Positions 19,373 to 29,548 of a DNA stretch of 37,097 nt are shown here, one piece after another (the first letter of the stretch is position 1; every line of letters starts with the position of its first letter). A program made the position numbers and the translations under genes. Origin of the DNA: a virus; IMG/VR virus record IMGVR_UViG_3300032893_000176, positions 1 through 37,097 of that record. One strand, given 5' to 3'. The notes under the pieces are model-generated. The model was not told the DNA's origin. It saw nothing but the letters and a program-made list of their open reading frames with translations, and did no database searches.

Positions 19373-20116
19373 ATGAGTGTAAATATACCAATTGTTAATG
19401 CACCTTATCTAAGCGTAGACAATTTGCAACTGGCTGTTGCAAGTACAACCACACTTACTATGGCGGCTGGTAGAGCTAGAAACTCTACTAATGAAAATGA
19501 CATTATCCTGACATCTGGCGTTACTATTAATGCTGCCACAACTGGCATTAATGCTCTGGATACGGGTTCATTAGCTAACGCTACTCTCTATGCTGTTTAT
19601 GCAGTAGGTGATTCAACGCAAAACAACACGCCGGGCGCTGTGCTTTCTGCAACCTTAACTGCGCCTCTGTTGCCTGTTGGTTATGATATGTATCGTTTGA
19701 TCGGTTATGTCCGAACTGACGGTTCTGCTCATTTCCTTGCTGGTTATTGGTCTGGTAGCGCCAATGAACGTACTTTTGTATATGATGTCCCAATTGCAAC
19801 CGCTGTTACTGCAGGAAGCTCTGCAACATATGCGGCTGTAACATTGACGACATTCGTTCCGCCTGTCCAAAATGTTCTAGCTAAAATTGAAACAAACTGG
19901 ACAGCAAATGCTGCTGGCGATACCTTGGCGTTGCAACCTTTTAGCGCTGTAGGTGATACCGTTAAGTATATAGCTCCCGTTGCTGGTGCTTCAGCCCATA
20001 CTCTTGTTAGAGAATATGTTCAAGCTCAGCTCGATTCTGGTGCGCCTAAGATCAATTACAAAGTATCTGCAGGCACAGTAGCGATCAACGTGGCAGGGTA
20101 TCAGTACACTATCTAA
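19373..20116 (+). CDS. Probable head decoration or minor virion protein
   Basis: This 247-aa beta-rich protein has many Thr/Ala repeats (VASTTTLTMAAGRARNSTNE, then a second half from ETNWTANAAGDTLALQP). It lies between coat and the gp4-like gene, where P22 has nothing, so it is an addition to the P22 plan. The start at 19373 follows GAGGAG; the TTG at 19358 is rejected. A surface decoration or collar protein is the best guess from position and fold. Confidence 0.6.
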   Translation: MSVNIPIVNAPYLSVDNLQLAVASTTTLTMAAGRARNSTNENDIILTSGVTINAATTGINALDTGSLANATLYAVYAVGDSTQNNTPGAVLSATLTAPLLPVGYDMYRLIGYVRTDGSAHFLAGYWSGSANERTFVYDVPIATAVTAGSSATYAAVTLTTFVPPVQNVLAKIETNWTANAAGDTLALQPFSAVGDTVKYIAPVAGASAHTLVREYVQAQLDSGAPKINYKVSAGTVAINVAGYQYTI

Positions 20117-20137
20117 CGATAGAAAAAGGAAGAGGCC

Positions 20138-20851
20138 ATGACTTACTTAGCGAGCAATCTTATTGCAGATGCTTATTATCTCAGTGGGATTGTAAGCCGA
20201 GATTTTGAAACGCCAACTGGCGCTCAAATGAGTGATGGCCTTAGACTATTAAATAATGTATTAGCTGATCGCACGATCAATACATCTACGATTCCGTATA
20301 CATCAAAATTGACTCTTACAGCGAGTGCAGCAGTTGCTGATTACTATATACCTGATTGTATAAATATTGATGTTTTCGTGTTTTATATCAATTCACTAAG
20401 ATATCAAACAGTCAATCAAAAGCGTAAAGAATTTCGCGGAAGTTTTAGGCCAACCAATATTCAAAGTTTGCCTTGGAATTGGAACTTCGAAAGATCATTG
20501 AATGGTGGAACATTATCACTTTATTTTGTACCTGATGTTAATTATCCGCTAGAAATATGGGGAACTTTTCGCCTTTCATCGGTGACTCAGTATCAAGATT
20601 TATCTCTTACACTCGATGAATTTTATACTAATTTCTTGCAATATTTGTTAGCCCAAAGATTATGTCAGTTCAATTCATATCGCGTTCCAATGGATGTTGC
20701 TGATCAATTAGATCGCTATATTAAATGGATAACAAATACGACTAATGTCATGGATCTTAGAATGCAGAAATTAAGTAGCTTGAATGGAGGAGAAGCGATT
20801 AACTATGCCATCGTAAACCTCAGTGGCGGCTGGCTACCTGCCAGTTCATAG
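20138..20851 (+). CDS. Head completion / tail accessory factor (P22 gp4-like)
   Basis: This 237-aa protein begins MTYLASNLIADAYYLSGIVSRDFETPTGAQMSDGLRLLN, the helical opening typical of the gp4 adaptor that attaches under the portal. It is longer than P22 gp4 (166 aa), with an added beta-rich middle (WNWNFERSLNGGTLSLYFVP). It follows the coat region and precedes the plug protein as in P22. AGGAAGAGG precedes the start. Confidence 0.8.
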   Translation: MTYLASNLIADAYYLSGIVSRDFETPTGAQMSDGLRLLNNVLADRTINTSTIPYTSKLTLTASAAVADYYIPDCINIDVFVFYINSLRYQTVNQKRKEFRGSFRPTNIQSLPWNWNFERSLNGGTLSLYFVPDVNYPLEIWGTFRLSSVTQYQDLSLTLDEFYTNFLQYLLAQRLCQFNSYRVPMDVADQLDRYIKWITNTTNVMDLRMQKLSSLNGGEAINYAIVNLSGGWLPASS

Positions 20852-20861
20852 GAGTTATTGA

Positions 20862-22493
20862 ATGGGATTAACTACCGATACTGAAGACGTTCCCGTTCGA
20901 TTAGTGGGCAGCTCTGTATTTGGGCGTTATCCTACAATTTCACCTGAACGTACATATAACTTATTTATATCATCATCAGGTGATGGCGAAGAAGAATGGC
21001 TTGTTAATTTTCCAGGTTATCGTGAAGTATTGAATTTAATTGCTGAAGGCGCTGAAGGAAGAGGCATTTACCATTCTGTAAGAGGGAATTTTATTTTAGC
21101 TGTCGCTGGCGCGGATGTATTTAGAATAGATCAATTTTCATCGTCAGCAACTAACTTAGGTGCTATGACCAGTAGCACAGGTGAAGTATTTTTTGATGAA
21201 AATCTTTCTTCGCAAATCTGCTTTGTCGATGGAACAAAAGCCAGAATTTATAATTATCTCAATTTTCCTGCTGCATTTTCAGATGCTGTTTTTGATGCTC
21301 ATTCTTCTGATTTTCAGCCAAATTATGTGATTTATCACAATACCTATTTCATTTTCGGGAATGCTTTAACTACTAACGCCGGATCTAATTGGGTTATATA
21401 CGAAAGCGGAGCTGATGGTATGTCAGCTAATGCTTATAAGCTTACTTGGGTTCAAACATTGGCTTTACAAACAAAGCCAGATTTTGCTAAGGCTGTTTTG
21501 AGGATACCAGGTAAAGGAAATAACATTATTGTATTTGGAACTACAGTTGCCGAAATATGGAGCAATGTCGGCGGCGCACAAGTTTATCAAAGAAATTCAT
21601 CTGTCAATATCGATTATGGCGCAGCATCAGTTGCCACAATAGCAGCGAGTGAAGAAGTAGTAGCTTGGCTTGGAATTAATGAAAAATCATCTCCTGCTTT
21701 GATGGTTATGGAAGGCGGCAATGCGCTTCCAATATCAACAGATGGACTAGACGCACTATTAGAAACAGTTGATTTTCCAGCTGATTCAACAGCTATTCTT
21801 TATCGGGAAGGCGGCCATTTATTTTATATTATTACATTTTTTAATCCTGCTGATGATTTTAGTATCATGTATGATTTCAAGACTAAAAAATTATTCGATT
21901 TAACGGATTGGGATTTCACGGCCTATCCAGCAAGGCAAGTTGTCTATTTTGGAAATAAAACCTATTTTTTAAATTTCAAAAATGGCTGTATTAGCGAAAT
22001 AAGTAGCAATATCACGACATATGATGTTTTAGCATCCAGCGAAAATATGGATTATATTTCTTATGATATTCCACAAATAAGGATTAGCAATACGCATCGT
22101 GTGGCTAATCGTCCAGAGAAATTCAAAATTAAGCTTTTCACATTTGTAATGGAATCAGGAACAACTCCCAACACATCCAATCAAATGGTATGTGAAGGCT
22201 ATATAATAACTGAAGATACAAGTCAGGTGATCTATACAGAAGATGGTCATCCAATTTTGACTGAAGCTGGATTTTGTACCATCAATCTTCCACGAGTTGA
22301 TCTTACTATCTCAAAAAATGGCGGCATAACTTATAGCAATACTGTGAGCTATTTACTGAAAGCAACAGCCGATTATCAGAATCAGCCTCGATTTAATAAT
22401 CTTGGATATGCTCAACAAATAAACTATCAGATGCGTTTTTGGGGTTCGGGGCGAAAAGTAATTAAAAATGGCACGATGGAAATAGGAAATTAA
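20862..22493 (+). CDS. Packaged-DNA stabilisation / tail plug protein (P22 gp10-like)
   Basis: This 543-aa protein starts VPVRLVGSSVFGRYPTISPERTYNLF and continues with a beta-propeller-like pattern of repeated aromatic strands (GRGIYHSVRGNFILAVAGADVFRID). It matches the P22 gp10 hub family. Gp10 closes the portal channel after packaging. It is longer than P22 gp10 (472) and has a C-terminal beta domain. It follows the gp4-like gene directly. Confidence 0.85.
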   Translation: MGLTTDTEDVPVRLVGSSVFGRYPTISPERTYNLFISSSGDGEEEWLVNFPGYREVLNLIAEGAEGRGIYHSVRGNFILAVAGADVFRIDQFSSSATNLGAMTSSTGEVFFDENLSSQICFVDGTKARIYNYLNFPAAFSDAVFDAHSSDFQPNYVIYHNTYFIFGNALTTNAGSNWVIYESGADGMSANAYKLTWVQTLALQTKPDFAKAVLRIPGKGNNIIVFGTTVAEIWSNVGGAQVYQRNSSVNIDYGAASVATIAASEEVVAWLGINEKSSPALMVMEGGNALPISTDGLDALLETVDFPADSTAILYREGGHLFYIITFFNPADDFSIMYDFKTKKLFDLTDWDFTAYPARQVVYFGNKTYFLNFKNGCISEISSNITTYDVLASSENMDYISYDIPQIRISNTHRVANRPEKFKIKLFTFVMESGTTPNTSNQMVCEGYIITEDTSQVIYTEDGHPILTEAGFCTINLPRVDLTISKNGGITYSNTVSYLLKATADYQNQPRFNNLGYAQQINYQMRFWGSGRKVIKNGTMEIGN

Positions 22494-22496
22494 GGC

Positions 22497-22769
22497 ATGT
22501 ATATACCTGTATTTAATAACTTAAAATATGTAGGCATGGATGGTTTTTTGACTCCAGAAATGCAAATATATAACGATGAATTAAATCAATCTCTGCAAAA
22601 TGGCTTAAGTGATAACGGCTGGACATTTCCATCTTTAACAGCTGCACAATTAACAGCTGTCGCTCCGATGATGCCAGATGGTACAGGCTGGTATGAAAAT
22701 GAAGCTCAAGTAATAGTATTCAAGTTAGGCGGCGCATTATTTAAAGTTAGTACCACATCATATCCTTAG
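22497..22769 (+). CDS. Small virion-associated hypothetical protein
   Basis: This 90-aa protein (MYIPVFNNLKYVGMDGFLTPEMQIYNDELNQSLQNG...) occupies the place of P22 gp26/gp14 between the plug and the first ejection protein. It has a central helix (EMQIYNDELNQSL) and C-terminal strands (AQVIVFKLGGALFKVSTT). It is too short to be a P22-style tail needle. Small proteins of this look recur in this slot in related phages; function unknown. Confidence 0.65.
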   Translation: MYIPVFNNLKYVGMDGFLTPEMQIYNDELNQSLQNGLSDNGWTFPSLTAAQLTAVAPMMPDGTGWYENEAQVIVFKLGGALFKVSTTSYP

Positions 22770-22778
22770 GAGATGAAT

Positions 22779-23399
22779 ATGTCATTTTGGGATGATTATA
22801 AAAGAAGCAATCTAAATCCGCTTAATCTTTTTGGCAGAGAAGATCCCTCTCGTGAAGCTAATCGATATATGAGTCGTATTCCGGGCGTAGGGCATCAATA
22901 TTATGATCCTTATATTAATGAAGGTCGTGAAGCAGGATCGAGACTGAAAGGTGAATATGGGAAGATGTTAGATCCCACGTCATTCATCGATGAAATCATG
23001 AAGCATTACGAAACTTCAAAAGGCGCTCAAAACGAACAGAAAGAATTAGGACGAGGAATTGGTGCGACTGCAGCTGCAGGCGGTTTTGCTGGAACGCCAG
23101 AGCATCAAAAAGAATATGGGCAGATGGCAAGTGATATCATGTCGAAAGATATGCAACAATATCTGCAGAATGCTTTAGGCGTGTATGGTAGCGGCATTTC
23201 AGGTGAACAAGATTTTTATAATAAAGGGTATGGTGCATCTGGCTCTTTAGCTGATTTACTTGCTGGCAATTTAGCTTCTCAAGGCACTATGGCATTTCAA
23301 GGAGCTAATCAAACAAATGCAAGTAGAGATGCTTTTCTAAACGCTTTAGTGAAAGCATTTTCACAAGCTGCAGGTTCATCAGCTGGAGCAAGCGGTTAA
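22779..23399 (+). CDS. Putative DNA ejection protein (P22 gp7 position)
   Basis: This 206-aa protein is rich in Gly, Ala, Ser and Gln with predicted amphipathic helices (FIDEIMKHYETSKGAQNEQ) and a small-residue C-terminus (SQAAGSSAGASG). It is first in a run of three genes of ~206, 518 and 661 aa that mirrors P22 gp7 (229), gp20 (471) and gp16 (609) in order and size. The start at 22779 follows AGGAG by 6 nt; an ATG 6 nt earlier abuts the site. Confidence 0.65.
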   Translation: MSFWDDYKRSNLNPLNLFGREDPSREANRYMSRIPGVGHQYYDPYINEGREAGSRLKGEYGKMLDPTSFIDEIMKHYETSKGAQNEQKELGRGIGATAAAGGFAGTPEHQKEYGQMASDIMSKDMQQYLQNALGVYGSGISGEQDFYNKGYGASGSLADLLAGNLASQGTMAFQGANQTNASRDAFLNALVKAFSQAAGSSAGASG

Positions 23400-23417
23400 A
23401 TAACAAGGAATTGAATA

Positions 23418-24974
23418 ATGCCAGTACAATTTCCGAATTTTCTACAAGTTGCAGTGAGAACGCCGGATTATTCAGGGTTATCGGATATCATTAGCAATTA
23501 TTATGCTGGCAAAGCTATGCCAAAAGAGGATTTGATTAAATCCATTCAGGCACAATTTGCGCGCCCTACTGCTGAGCAAAATTTACTCTCTACAAAGCTT
23601 AGCAATCGTAAAAGCCAAATAGAAATCGATAAAGCTTTGCGAGAAATGGCAGAGCAAAAGCAATTTGAGGCACAATTGAGGCAAGCTCTCACTGGAGGCG
23701 GTAATATAGCTACAGGCAATCAAAATCCATATCCACAAAATATGCCAGTAAATCCACCGATGATAGGAGAAAATACACCACCAAAAATGACGGTAATTAA
23801 TCCATCATTGGGAAAAGTCTTGGCTGATGCTTCGGGTGCAAGTCCTCAAATAACGCCTTCAGGAAGCGAAAATGAGCCAGTATTTGATGATGGCTTAGAT
23901 CGCACAAAGATGGCTGCTCGCTATCGTAAAATAGATCAAGCCGCTACTGGCTTACCTGATAGTGCATATAAGCCCGGCGCTAATACCGCAGGAAATTTTG
24001 AAACAATTTTAACCCCTGAAGAAGAGGCTAAATTTCAAAAATGGAAAACTAAATATGCTCCTAATGATTCTGGCGAAGATTACGATTTGAGAGGAGCCTT
24101 CAAAGCTGGAGTCACGCCAGATGAAAAAACAGGACATTGGCCTGATACATTTAAAAAGCCAAATCATCCAACATTTTCTAATCAATCTATTTACGCTAAT
24201 GCTGCCCCTCAATTAGCTGGAAGCTGGAATGGTGAGAATTATATCAAGCCTACAGCACAGCCAGAAGAGCCGCATGAAGTGGTAATAGCACAAGGATTTC
24301 CGCATCTCAGTGGCATCGATCAGATGTATGAAAATAATCCTCTTTCACGCGCTTTTCTTGAAAAGAAAGGTTATAAGAAAACTGAAGAAGTAAAGTTTGA
24401 TAGTAAAACAGGAAAAACTAGTCTTATAACAAAATATCCTAGCGGTAAAATAACATTAAAAACGATATCACCCAACGAAGCTGCTACTGACACTGAAAAC
24501 GGCATTCCTTTAACGAAACCAGTATTAAACAAAGTCGTTAATCAAATCCGTGGCGCGGATGCTGTGATGCCTTACATCGATAAAATTTTAAAAATGGGTG
24601 ACCTTCAATTCGATAAAAAAGGTAATCCAATAGGTGCTGGAAAAAATAATCAATTACCAATGACTCATTATTTGCCAACTGATGCAAATGCAGGATATAA
24701 AAGAACAGTATCAGAAGCTTTAGAAAAATATATGAATGCAACTGGCTTAAGTTCGACCGATCTCTCCACTAAAAAAGTAGAAGAAATTTTAGAAAGAGCA
24801 TTAGGTGAAAGTACCGATCATTATCTTATCGAGTTATATAATAAGAAAAAGGAAATGATGGAAGATCGAAAACGTAATGTTGAAATGGTCACTAAAGGCT
24901 TAAAAAAATATGGAAATTTAGATACGGAAAATGAAGCACCAAAATATTCCTCTGATGAATGGGAGCCTGTCTAA
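23418..24974 (+). CDS. Putative DNA ejection protein (P22 gp20 position)
   Basis: This 518-aa protein has a helical N-terminus with a Gln/Glu-rich coil (EIDKALREMAEQKQFEAQLRQAL). A long Pro/Asn-rich disordered middle follows, then a helical C-terminal third (LEKYMNATGLSSTDLSTKKVEEILERALGE in part). Composition and position match P22 gp20, an internal protein that leaves with the DNA and spans the envelope. No enzymatic motif is seen. Its stop overlaps the next start (TAATG). Confidence 0.65.
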   Translation: MPVQFPNFLQVAVRTPDYSGLSDIISNYYAGKAMPKEDLIKSIQAQFARPTAEQNLLSTKLSNRKSQIEIDKALREMAEQKQFEAQLRQALTGGGNIATGNQNPYPQNMPVNPPMIGENTPPKMTVINPSLGKVLADASGASPQITPSGSENEPVFDDGLDRTKMAARYRKIDQAATGLPDSAYKPGANTAGNFETILTPEEEAKFQKWKTKYAPNDSGEDYDLRGAFKAGVTPDEKTGHWPDTFKKPNHPTFSNQSIYANAAPQLAGSWNGENYIKPTAQPEEPHEVVIAQGFPHLSGIDQMYENNPLSRAFLEKKGYKKTEEVKFDSKTGKTSLITKYPSGKITLKTISPNEAATDTENGIPLTKPVLNKVVNQIRGADAVMPYIDKILKMGDLQFDKKGNPIGAGKNNQLPMTHYLPTDANAGYKRTVSEALEKYMNATGLSSTDLSTKKVEEILERALGESTDHYLIELYNKKKEMMEDRKRNVEMVTKGLKKYGNLDTENEAPKYSSDEWEPV

Positions 24975-26944
24975 TGGCTGATACCCAAATGATACGTCTA
25001 AGGAATAAAAAGACAGGTGCAGTTGTTTTAGTGCCTCGTTCTGAATATGCCGAAGCCGATAATAATGCAAATAAGGGATTGGCTGGCATAGGAAGCGATA
25101 TCGCCTATTCTGTATCAAAAGCTCCCGAAGCATTAGGCGAAATGGCTGCCTCTATAGTTCCTGGCATTAATAATATTGGCTATTATGCGACCACTAACAA
25201 TCCAGTTAGCACCTTAGCAAATCTTGGTGCTGGTGGCACTGAATCGTTGGCTGGACTACTTAGTTCTCCCCAGATGCTAATGAGATATTTGTCTGAGAAA
25301 TTCCCTCAGTTCGGCATGAAATCTAAAAGCACAACCCCGTATGAAGCCTTAATGAGATTTGAGCAAAAGCATGGATTGGCTCCTCAAAGTGAAGAAGAAG
25401 CGAGTGTTAGAAATGCTGGCGGCTTACTGTTCGGAGGTAAATTATTAAGCAAGTTGCCAGGAATGCTGACACGATCTGGTACGGTAGCCGCTGAATCTGG
25501 TGGCCGAGGTGGTGACCCTGTTCATGCGACATTATTAGCTTTGATAGGCGAAAAAGCATCTAAGGCTTTAGCTAAAGGAATCGATAAGGCTGCGGGAGAA
25601 AGCATTCCTCCGGCTGTTTCTTCTGCAACTGGTGGCGTTCCTCAAATGCCTATAGCTCCGACTGCCAATATTGGTGCTATACCTAATAATCCTAATGGCT
25701 ATATGAGTACAGTAAGCAATATTCCTAAAGCCGCTTTAAATCTTGCTAAAATGGTTCCAGAAGCAGCTAAAAAGACAGTCGCTGCAATTCCTGAAATGGC
25801 TGGAAGTGGCGCAGCTTCAGCATTAGAGTCAGCTGCTGATTTTACCTCTGAATTGCCTATGGTTGGGAAATTAGCATCTCCAGTATTACAACCGACTATG
25901 GGAGCATTAGCTTCATACTTAAAGCACATTTCTGTCGCGCCTGAAGAATTGGCGAAACGAAATCTTTTTGGGGATATTGAAGCAGCTGATTTGCCTGCTA
26001 TGGAGAAAATGAATGAAGCCGCTAAACGGCTAGGTATTACTTATGCGACACCTTCTGAATTGTTAAATTCTCCATTTGAATCAGTCAAGCAAGCAAATGT
26101 CGGAAGAACTACAAAAGGCATGAAATTGCTTTATAAGCTTGGCAAAGAAAGAGAAGGAAGCGAAGAAGCAGCCATTAACAAATTATTTAATTTAATTCAC
26201 GAAGATAAGCTTGATCCGATTAAGAAAGCTGCATATGAACAGACTATGCAAAATAGTGTTCCTGCTGATTTTATTGCCAGAGAAACAGCACGACCTGTTA
26301 TTCAGAAAGCCATGAAAGCTGTTGAAAATAACACAGCCTATAAACAAATGCTTCAAGAAGAATATGGTGTTGCGCCGGATAACGTGTCCAAAAAGAGTTT
26401 TATGTATTGGGATATGGTTAAGCGCGTTCTAGGTGATATGGAAAGTAAATTAGGAAGAAAGGGAAGTAATACCGAAGCATCAGTTTATGGTAATACGCGC
26501 CGATCAATGGTCAAGGCCATGGATGCGATAGAGCCTCAGTATAAGATTGCTCGAAATATTGCAGAACGAAAATTTACAAGAGATGAATTGGAATCTGTTT
26601 TTGATAAAAAAGATAAGACCTTTAATAACTTTTATTCTTTATTAAAGAGCAAAGAAAAATTCAACGAACTTATGCAGAAACTGGATGCCTTTCCAGAAGC
26701 TAAGCAACAATTGCAAGATATTAAATTATTTGCTGGAAATATGATTCCGAACAATCCGACCATTCGAGCAGCTGCAGCTTTAAAGCGAACTGGAATGTCA
26801 GATGCAAGAAATGCAATAGAGGCTAAAAAAAGAGAATTTGATGAAAAGTACGGAACAGAGCATGATGTTGCAGCTGTTAATTTATTGACTCATCCAGATA
26901 TGATTAAACTTTTATCTGAGTACCTTAAGAAGAAAGGAAAATAG
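24974..26944 (+). CDS. Putative DNA ejection protein (P22 gp16 position)
   Basis: This 656-aa protein has a Gly/Ala-rich N-terminal half with membrane-active helix candidates (NIGYYATTNNPVSTLANLGAG, VAAIPEMAGSGAASALESAA) and a charged helical C-terminal half (YKQMLQEEYGVAPDNV...SKEKFNELMQKLDAF). It matches the size and place of P22 gp16, which builds the trans-membrane DNA conduit. No lysozyme motif is visible. The ATG at 24974 is chosen for its TAATG overlap; the longer frame adds five residues. Confidence 0.65.
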   Translation: MADTQMIRLRNKKTGAVVLVPRSEYAEADNNANKGLAGIGSDIAYSVSKAPEALGEMAASIVPGINNIGYYATTNNPVSTLANLGAGGTESLAGLLSSPQMLMRYLSEKFPQFGMKSKSTTPYEALMRFEQKHGLAPQSEEEASVRNAGGLLFGGKLLSKLPGMLTRSGTVAAESGGRGGDPVHATLLALIGEKASKALAKGIDKAAGESIPPAVSSATGGVPQMPIAPTANIGAIPNNPNGYMSTVSNIPKAALNLAKMVPEAAKKTVAAIPEMAGSGAASALESAADFTSELPMVGKLASPVLQPTMGALASYLKHISVAPEELAKRNLFGDIEAADLPAMEKMNEAAKRLGITYATPSELLNSPFESVKQANVGRTTKGMKLLYKLGKEREGSEEAAINKLFNLIHEDKLDPIKKAAYEQTMQNSVPADFIARETARPVIQKAMKAVENNTAYKQMLQEEYGVAPDNVSKKSFMYWDMVKRVLGDMESKLGRKGSNTEASVYGNTRRSMVKAMDAIEPQYKIARNIAERKFTRDELESVFDKKDKTFNNFYSLLKSKEKFNELMQKLDAFPEAKQQLQDIKLFAGNMIPNNPTIRAAAALKRTGMSDARNAIEAKKREFDEKYGTEHDVAAVNLLTHPDMIKLLSEYLKKKGK

Positions 26945-26946
26945 CA

Positions 26947-29118
26947 ATGGCAATTAGCCCACTTTATGTTCCACTATTTACAATTGAAGAAGTTATCCTT
27001 GATAAGGATAGCGGGCTGCCTTTGTCTGGTGGCGTTGTTTCTTTTTATCGAGATTTACAAAGGCAGACTCCTAAAGAAGTATATCAAATAACTGGTAATC
27101 CTCCTGATTATACATTTGCGTCTGTTGGGTCTGTTTTAACATTAGGTATCGCTGGCGATTTTGTTGATAACAATGGTAATCCATTTGTGCCTTATGCCTA
27201 TCCCTATGATGATGATGGAAATGTTGATTTATATTATGTAACAGTAGAAAGCGCAGGTTCGGTAGATCAATTTACAAGAGAAGCGGTTCCTTATTTGGGA
27301 AATGGCAATATACCGCCTAGTGAACTTTCAAACACTGAAAATGAATTATCGAATCCTCAATTTGTTGAAGTATTATTTTCTACTCCTAACTCAGTTACCA
27401 TTAATGTCACAGGTTCAAATACGGTCACGCCAATTGCTCCAGATTGGGATATTATTAGTTCTGGTACAGGAACAATTACACTACAGAGGTTAGAGCCAAC
27501 TTCTGCCGATATTGATACTAACCCTCCTTATGCGGTTAGCATAGCTGGCTCATCAGGATTAGGTGCGAGTATTACTTTAAGGCAAAGATTATCAAATTCT
27601 CCAAGTATATCGCGAGGACAGTATGTAAGTGGTACGATTCTGGCGGCCGTTTTGAGCGGTGGCAGTTCTGCTTTGACAATGACTTTTGCTCCATCAACAG
27701 GAACTTCAACACCAATCATATCCGCTGAAAATATTCCTACAGATGGTGCTTATCATCTATTAACTGGTAACAATGCTATTCCTGAGCAATCAAATGATCC
27801 TGCAAGCACAGGCTATACTGATATTTTAATAACGATTCCTACATCTAGGACTATCGCTGTTACAAGTATTCAGATTGTTACCACAGCTGAAGCAGTTAAT
27901 ATTCCATTTACCGAACAAACAGCATCTAGGCAAAAAGATCATTTGTTCCATTATTATGAAAATTCAATACTACATCAGCCTAAAGAAAGTTTATTAACTG
28001 GATGGAATTTTGGGGTGAATCCATGGCAATTTAGGACAACCGCTATAACTAATGTAGTAAATAACACCTATACAGCAGATCAGACTATAATTGTACAGCA
28101 AGCATATGTAACTAACGTTGCTAACACTAATAATGTCGCTGTTGGTCAAGGTGTTCAATCTATAGATCAGCCATTTCAAGTGCAGGCAGTAACATCTACC
28201 AACAAATTCGCCATGATTCAATATATATCATCAGATACGATGGCTCCATATTGGCAACATTATTTATCATCTATGGTTACTGCAAATTTAAATTCTGCTC
28301 ATAATACAGTAGTAAATTTCAAGATGCGTTTAATTTATAGAACTGCTGGAGATTTGCCGCCAACAATCGGACAAAATGAGCCTATTAGTTCTTGGACAAA
28401 CGTAGATGGAAGTGATCCTACTTTTGCGTCTGGATGGGCAGCGATAGCACCTTTAAATGATCCAGTATATACATTGAGTGATAGTGTTCAATTGCAGTTC
28501 AGTTTTGATCAATTTTTATTACCTGCTGCATTAAATACTGGCAATATGATTTTAGGAATTGTTTTATATACAACTAATAATATGAACTCTGCTTCTCCAG
28601 CAGATTCTATGCTCATATACAGAGTATCTTTAGTTGATAACAACTTTGCTATTGATTGTAATGTTGAAACATTCGATGAGTCTTTAAGAAAGTGTCAATA
28701 TTATTATGAGCAAAGTTATGATGTAGGTACTTTGGCTGGTGCTAATACATTAGTTGGCGCTCAAATAATATCTTTGCCTGTAATAAGTGATGGAGCTACA
28801 ACTTCATGCTATCCGAAATCTATTTTTCAAAAATATAAACAAACAAAAAGAGCCGCTCCAGCATCTATTACATTTTATACTCCTGCCGGAACAATTGATA
28901 ACGTGAATGGTTTGGTTATTAGTAGTACTGGAACAACTGTACAAGGCAATACAAATATTCCAATATCACACTGGAGTACTCAAGAAATATCGAAAGATTC
29001 AATATGGTATTCTGTAAATTCATCTAATACGTCTTTATATATAGTTGGCGCATCGCATACTAATTATGAAGGCTTAATCCAATATCATTATGTAGCAGAT
29101 GTAAGATTGGGCAAATAA
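26947..29118 (+). CDS. Tailspike / tail-fibre adaptor-like protein
   Basis: This 723-aa protein has a conserved opening (AISPLYVPLFTIEEVILDKDSGLPLSGGVVSFYRD in part) seen in putative tail proteins of environmental podoviruses. A long Thr/Ser/Asn-rich beta region follows, and a C-terminal domain begins near FDESLRKCQYYYEQSYD that may be a receptor- or sugar-binding module. It lies where P22 has the gp9 tailspike. No endoglycosidase motif is visible. It is likely the first component of the adsorption apparatus. Confidence 0.75.
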   Translation: MAISPLYVPLFTIEEVILDKDSGLPLSGGVVSFYRDLQRQTPKEVYQITGNPPDYTFASVGSVLTLGIAGDFVDNNGNPFVPYAYPYDDDGNVDLYYVTVESAGSVDQFTREAVPYLGNGNIPPSELSNTENELSNPQFVEVLFSTPNSVTINVTGSNTVTPIAPDWDIISSGTGTITLQRLEPTSADIDTNPPYAVSIAGSSGLGASITLRQRLSNSPSISRGQYVSGTILAAVLSGGSSALTMTFAPSTGTSTPIISAENIPTDGAYHLLTGNNAIPEQSNDPASTGYTDILITIPTSRTIAVTSIQIVTTAEAVNIPFTEQTASRQKDHLFHYYENSILHQPKESLLTGWNFGVNPWQFRTTAITNVVNNTYTADQTIIVQQAYVTNVANTNNVAVGQGVQSIDQPFQVQAVTSTNKFAMIQYISSDTMAPYWQHYLSSMVTANLNSAHNTVVNFKMRLIYRTAGDLPPTIGQNEPISSWTNVDGSDPTFASGWAAIAPLNDPVYTLSDSVQLQFSFDQFLLPAALNTGNMILGIVLYTTNNMNSASPADSMLIYRVSLVDNNFAIDCNVETFDESLRKCQYYYEQSYDVGTLAGANTLVGAQIISLPVISDGATTSCYPKSIFQKYKQTKRAAPASITFYTPAGTIDNVNGLVISSTGTTVQGNTNIPISHWSTQEISKDSIWYSVNSSNTSLYIVGASHTNYEGLIQYHYVADVRLGK

Positions 29119-29131
29119 AAAGGATTAAATT

Positions 29132-29530
29132 ATGACGCAACCATTTAGAACAATACAAGAAACTAAAGCAGAAAATGATTTTGCACAAATTTATTCAGAT
29201 CAAATTTATAATGCAACATTGGCTGCTGCAACTAATACTCAATTAACAGTTCCAGGTGGAGGGGTAATGGGAGCTATTACCTCTTTCGGAGGAACCAGTA
29301 ATCATAATAAAGTTTTAGCAGTTATTAGAACTACAGGTGATATTTGGGTTGCAGTTAATAAAACTGCTGCTGTTCCTGCTGGTTCATCATTTGCGAAGGA
29401 TACCTCTGAACTTGTTACAAATGTCTTAGATAAGGCTTATTTAGTTAATGTTGGTGATGTTTTGAATTTTATTTCAAAAGCTGCTACCACTCCAAGCGTG
29501 AGCGTTGCTTTCTATGCTTTGCAAAGCTAA
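29132..29530 (+). CDS. Small tail-associated beta protein
   Basis: This 132-aa protein has an N-terminal helix (TQPFRTIQETKAENDFAQIYSDQIYN) followed by an alternating-strand domain (AVIRTTGDIWVAVNKTAAVPAG...VLNFISKAATTPSVSVAFY). It fits a trimeric head domain or fibre tip carried between two larger fibre genes. I do not recognise the family. AAAGGA precedes the ATG. Confidence 0.65.
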   Translation: MTQPFRTIQETKAENDFAQIYSDQIYNATLAAATNTQLTVPGGGVMGAITSFGGTSNHNKVLAVIRTTGDIWVAVNKTAAVPAGSSFAKDTSELVTNVLDKAYLVNVGDVLNFISKAATTPSVSVAFYALQS

Positions 29531-29548
29531 AGAATAGGGAATTATAAA

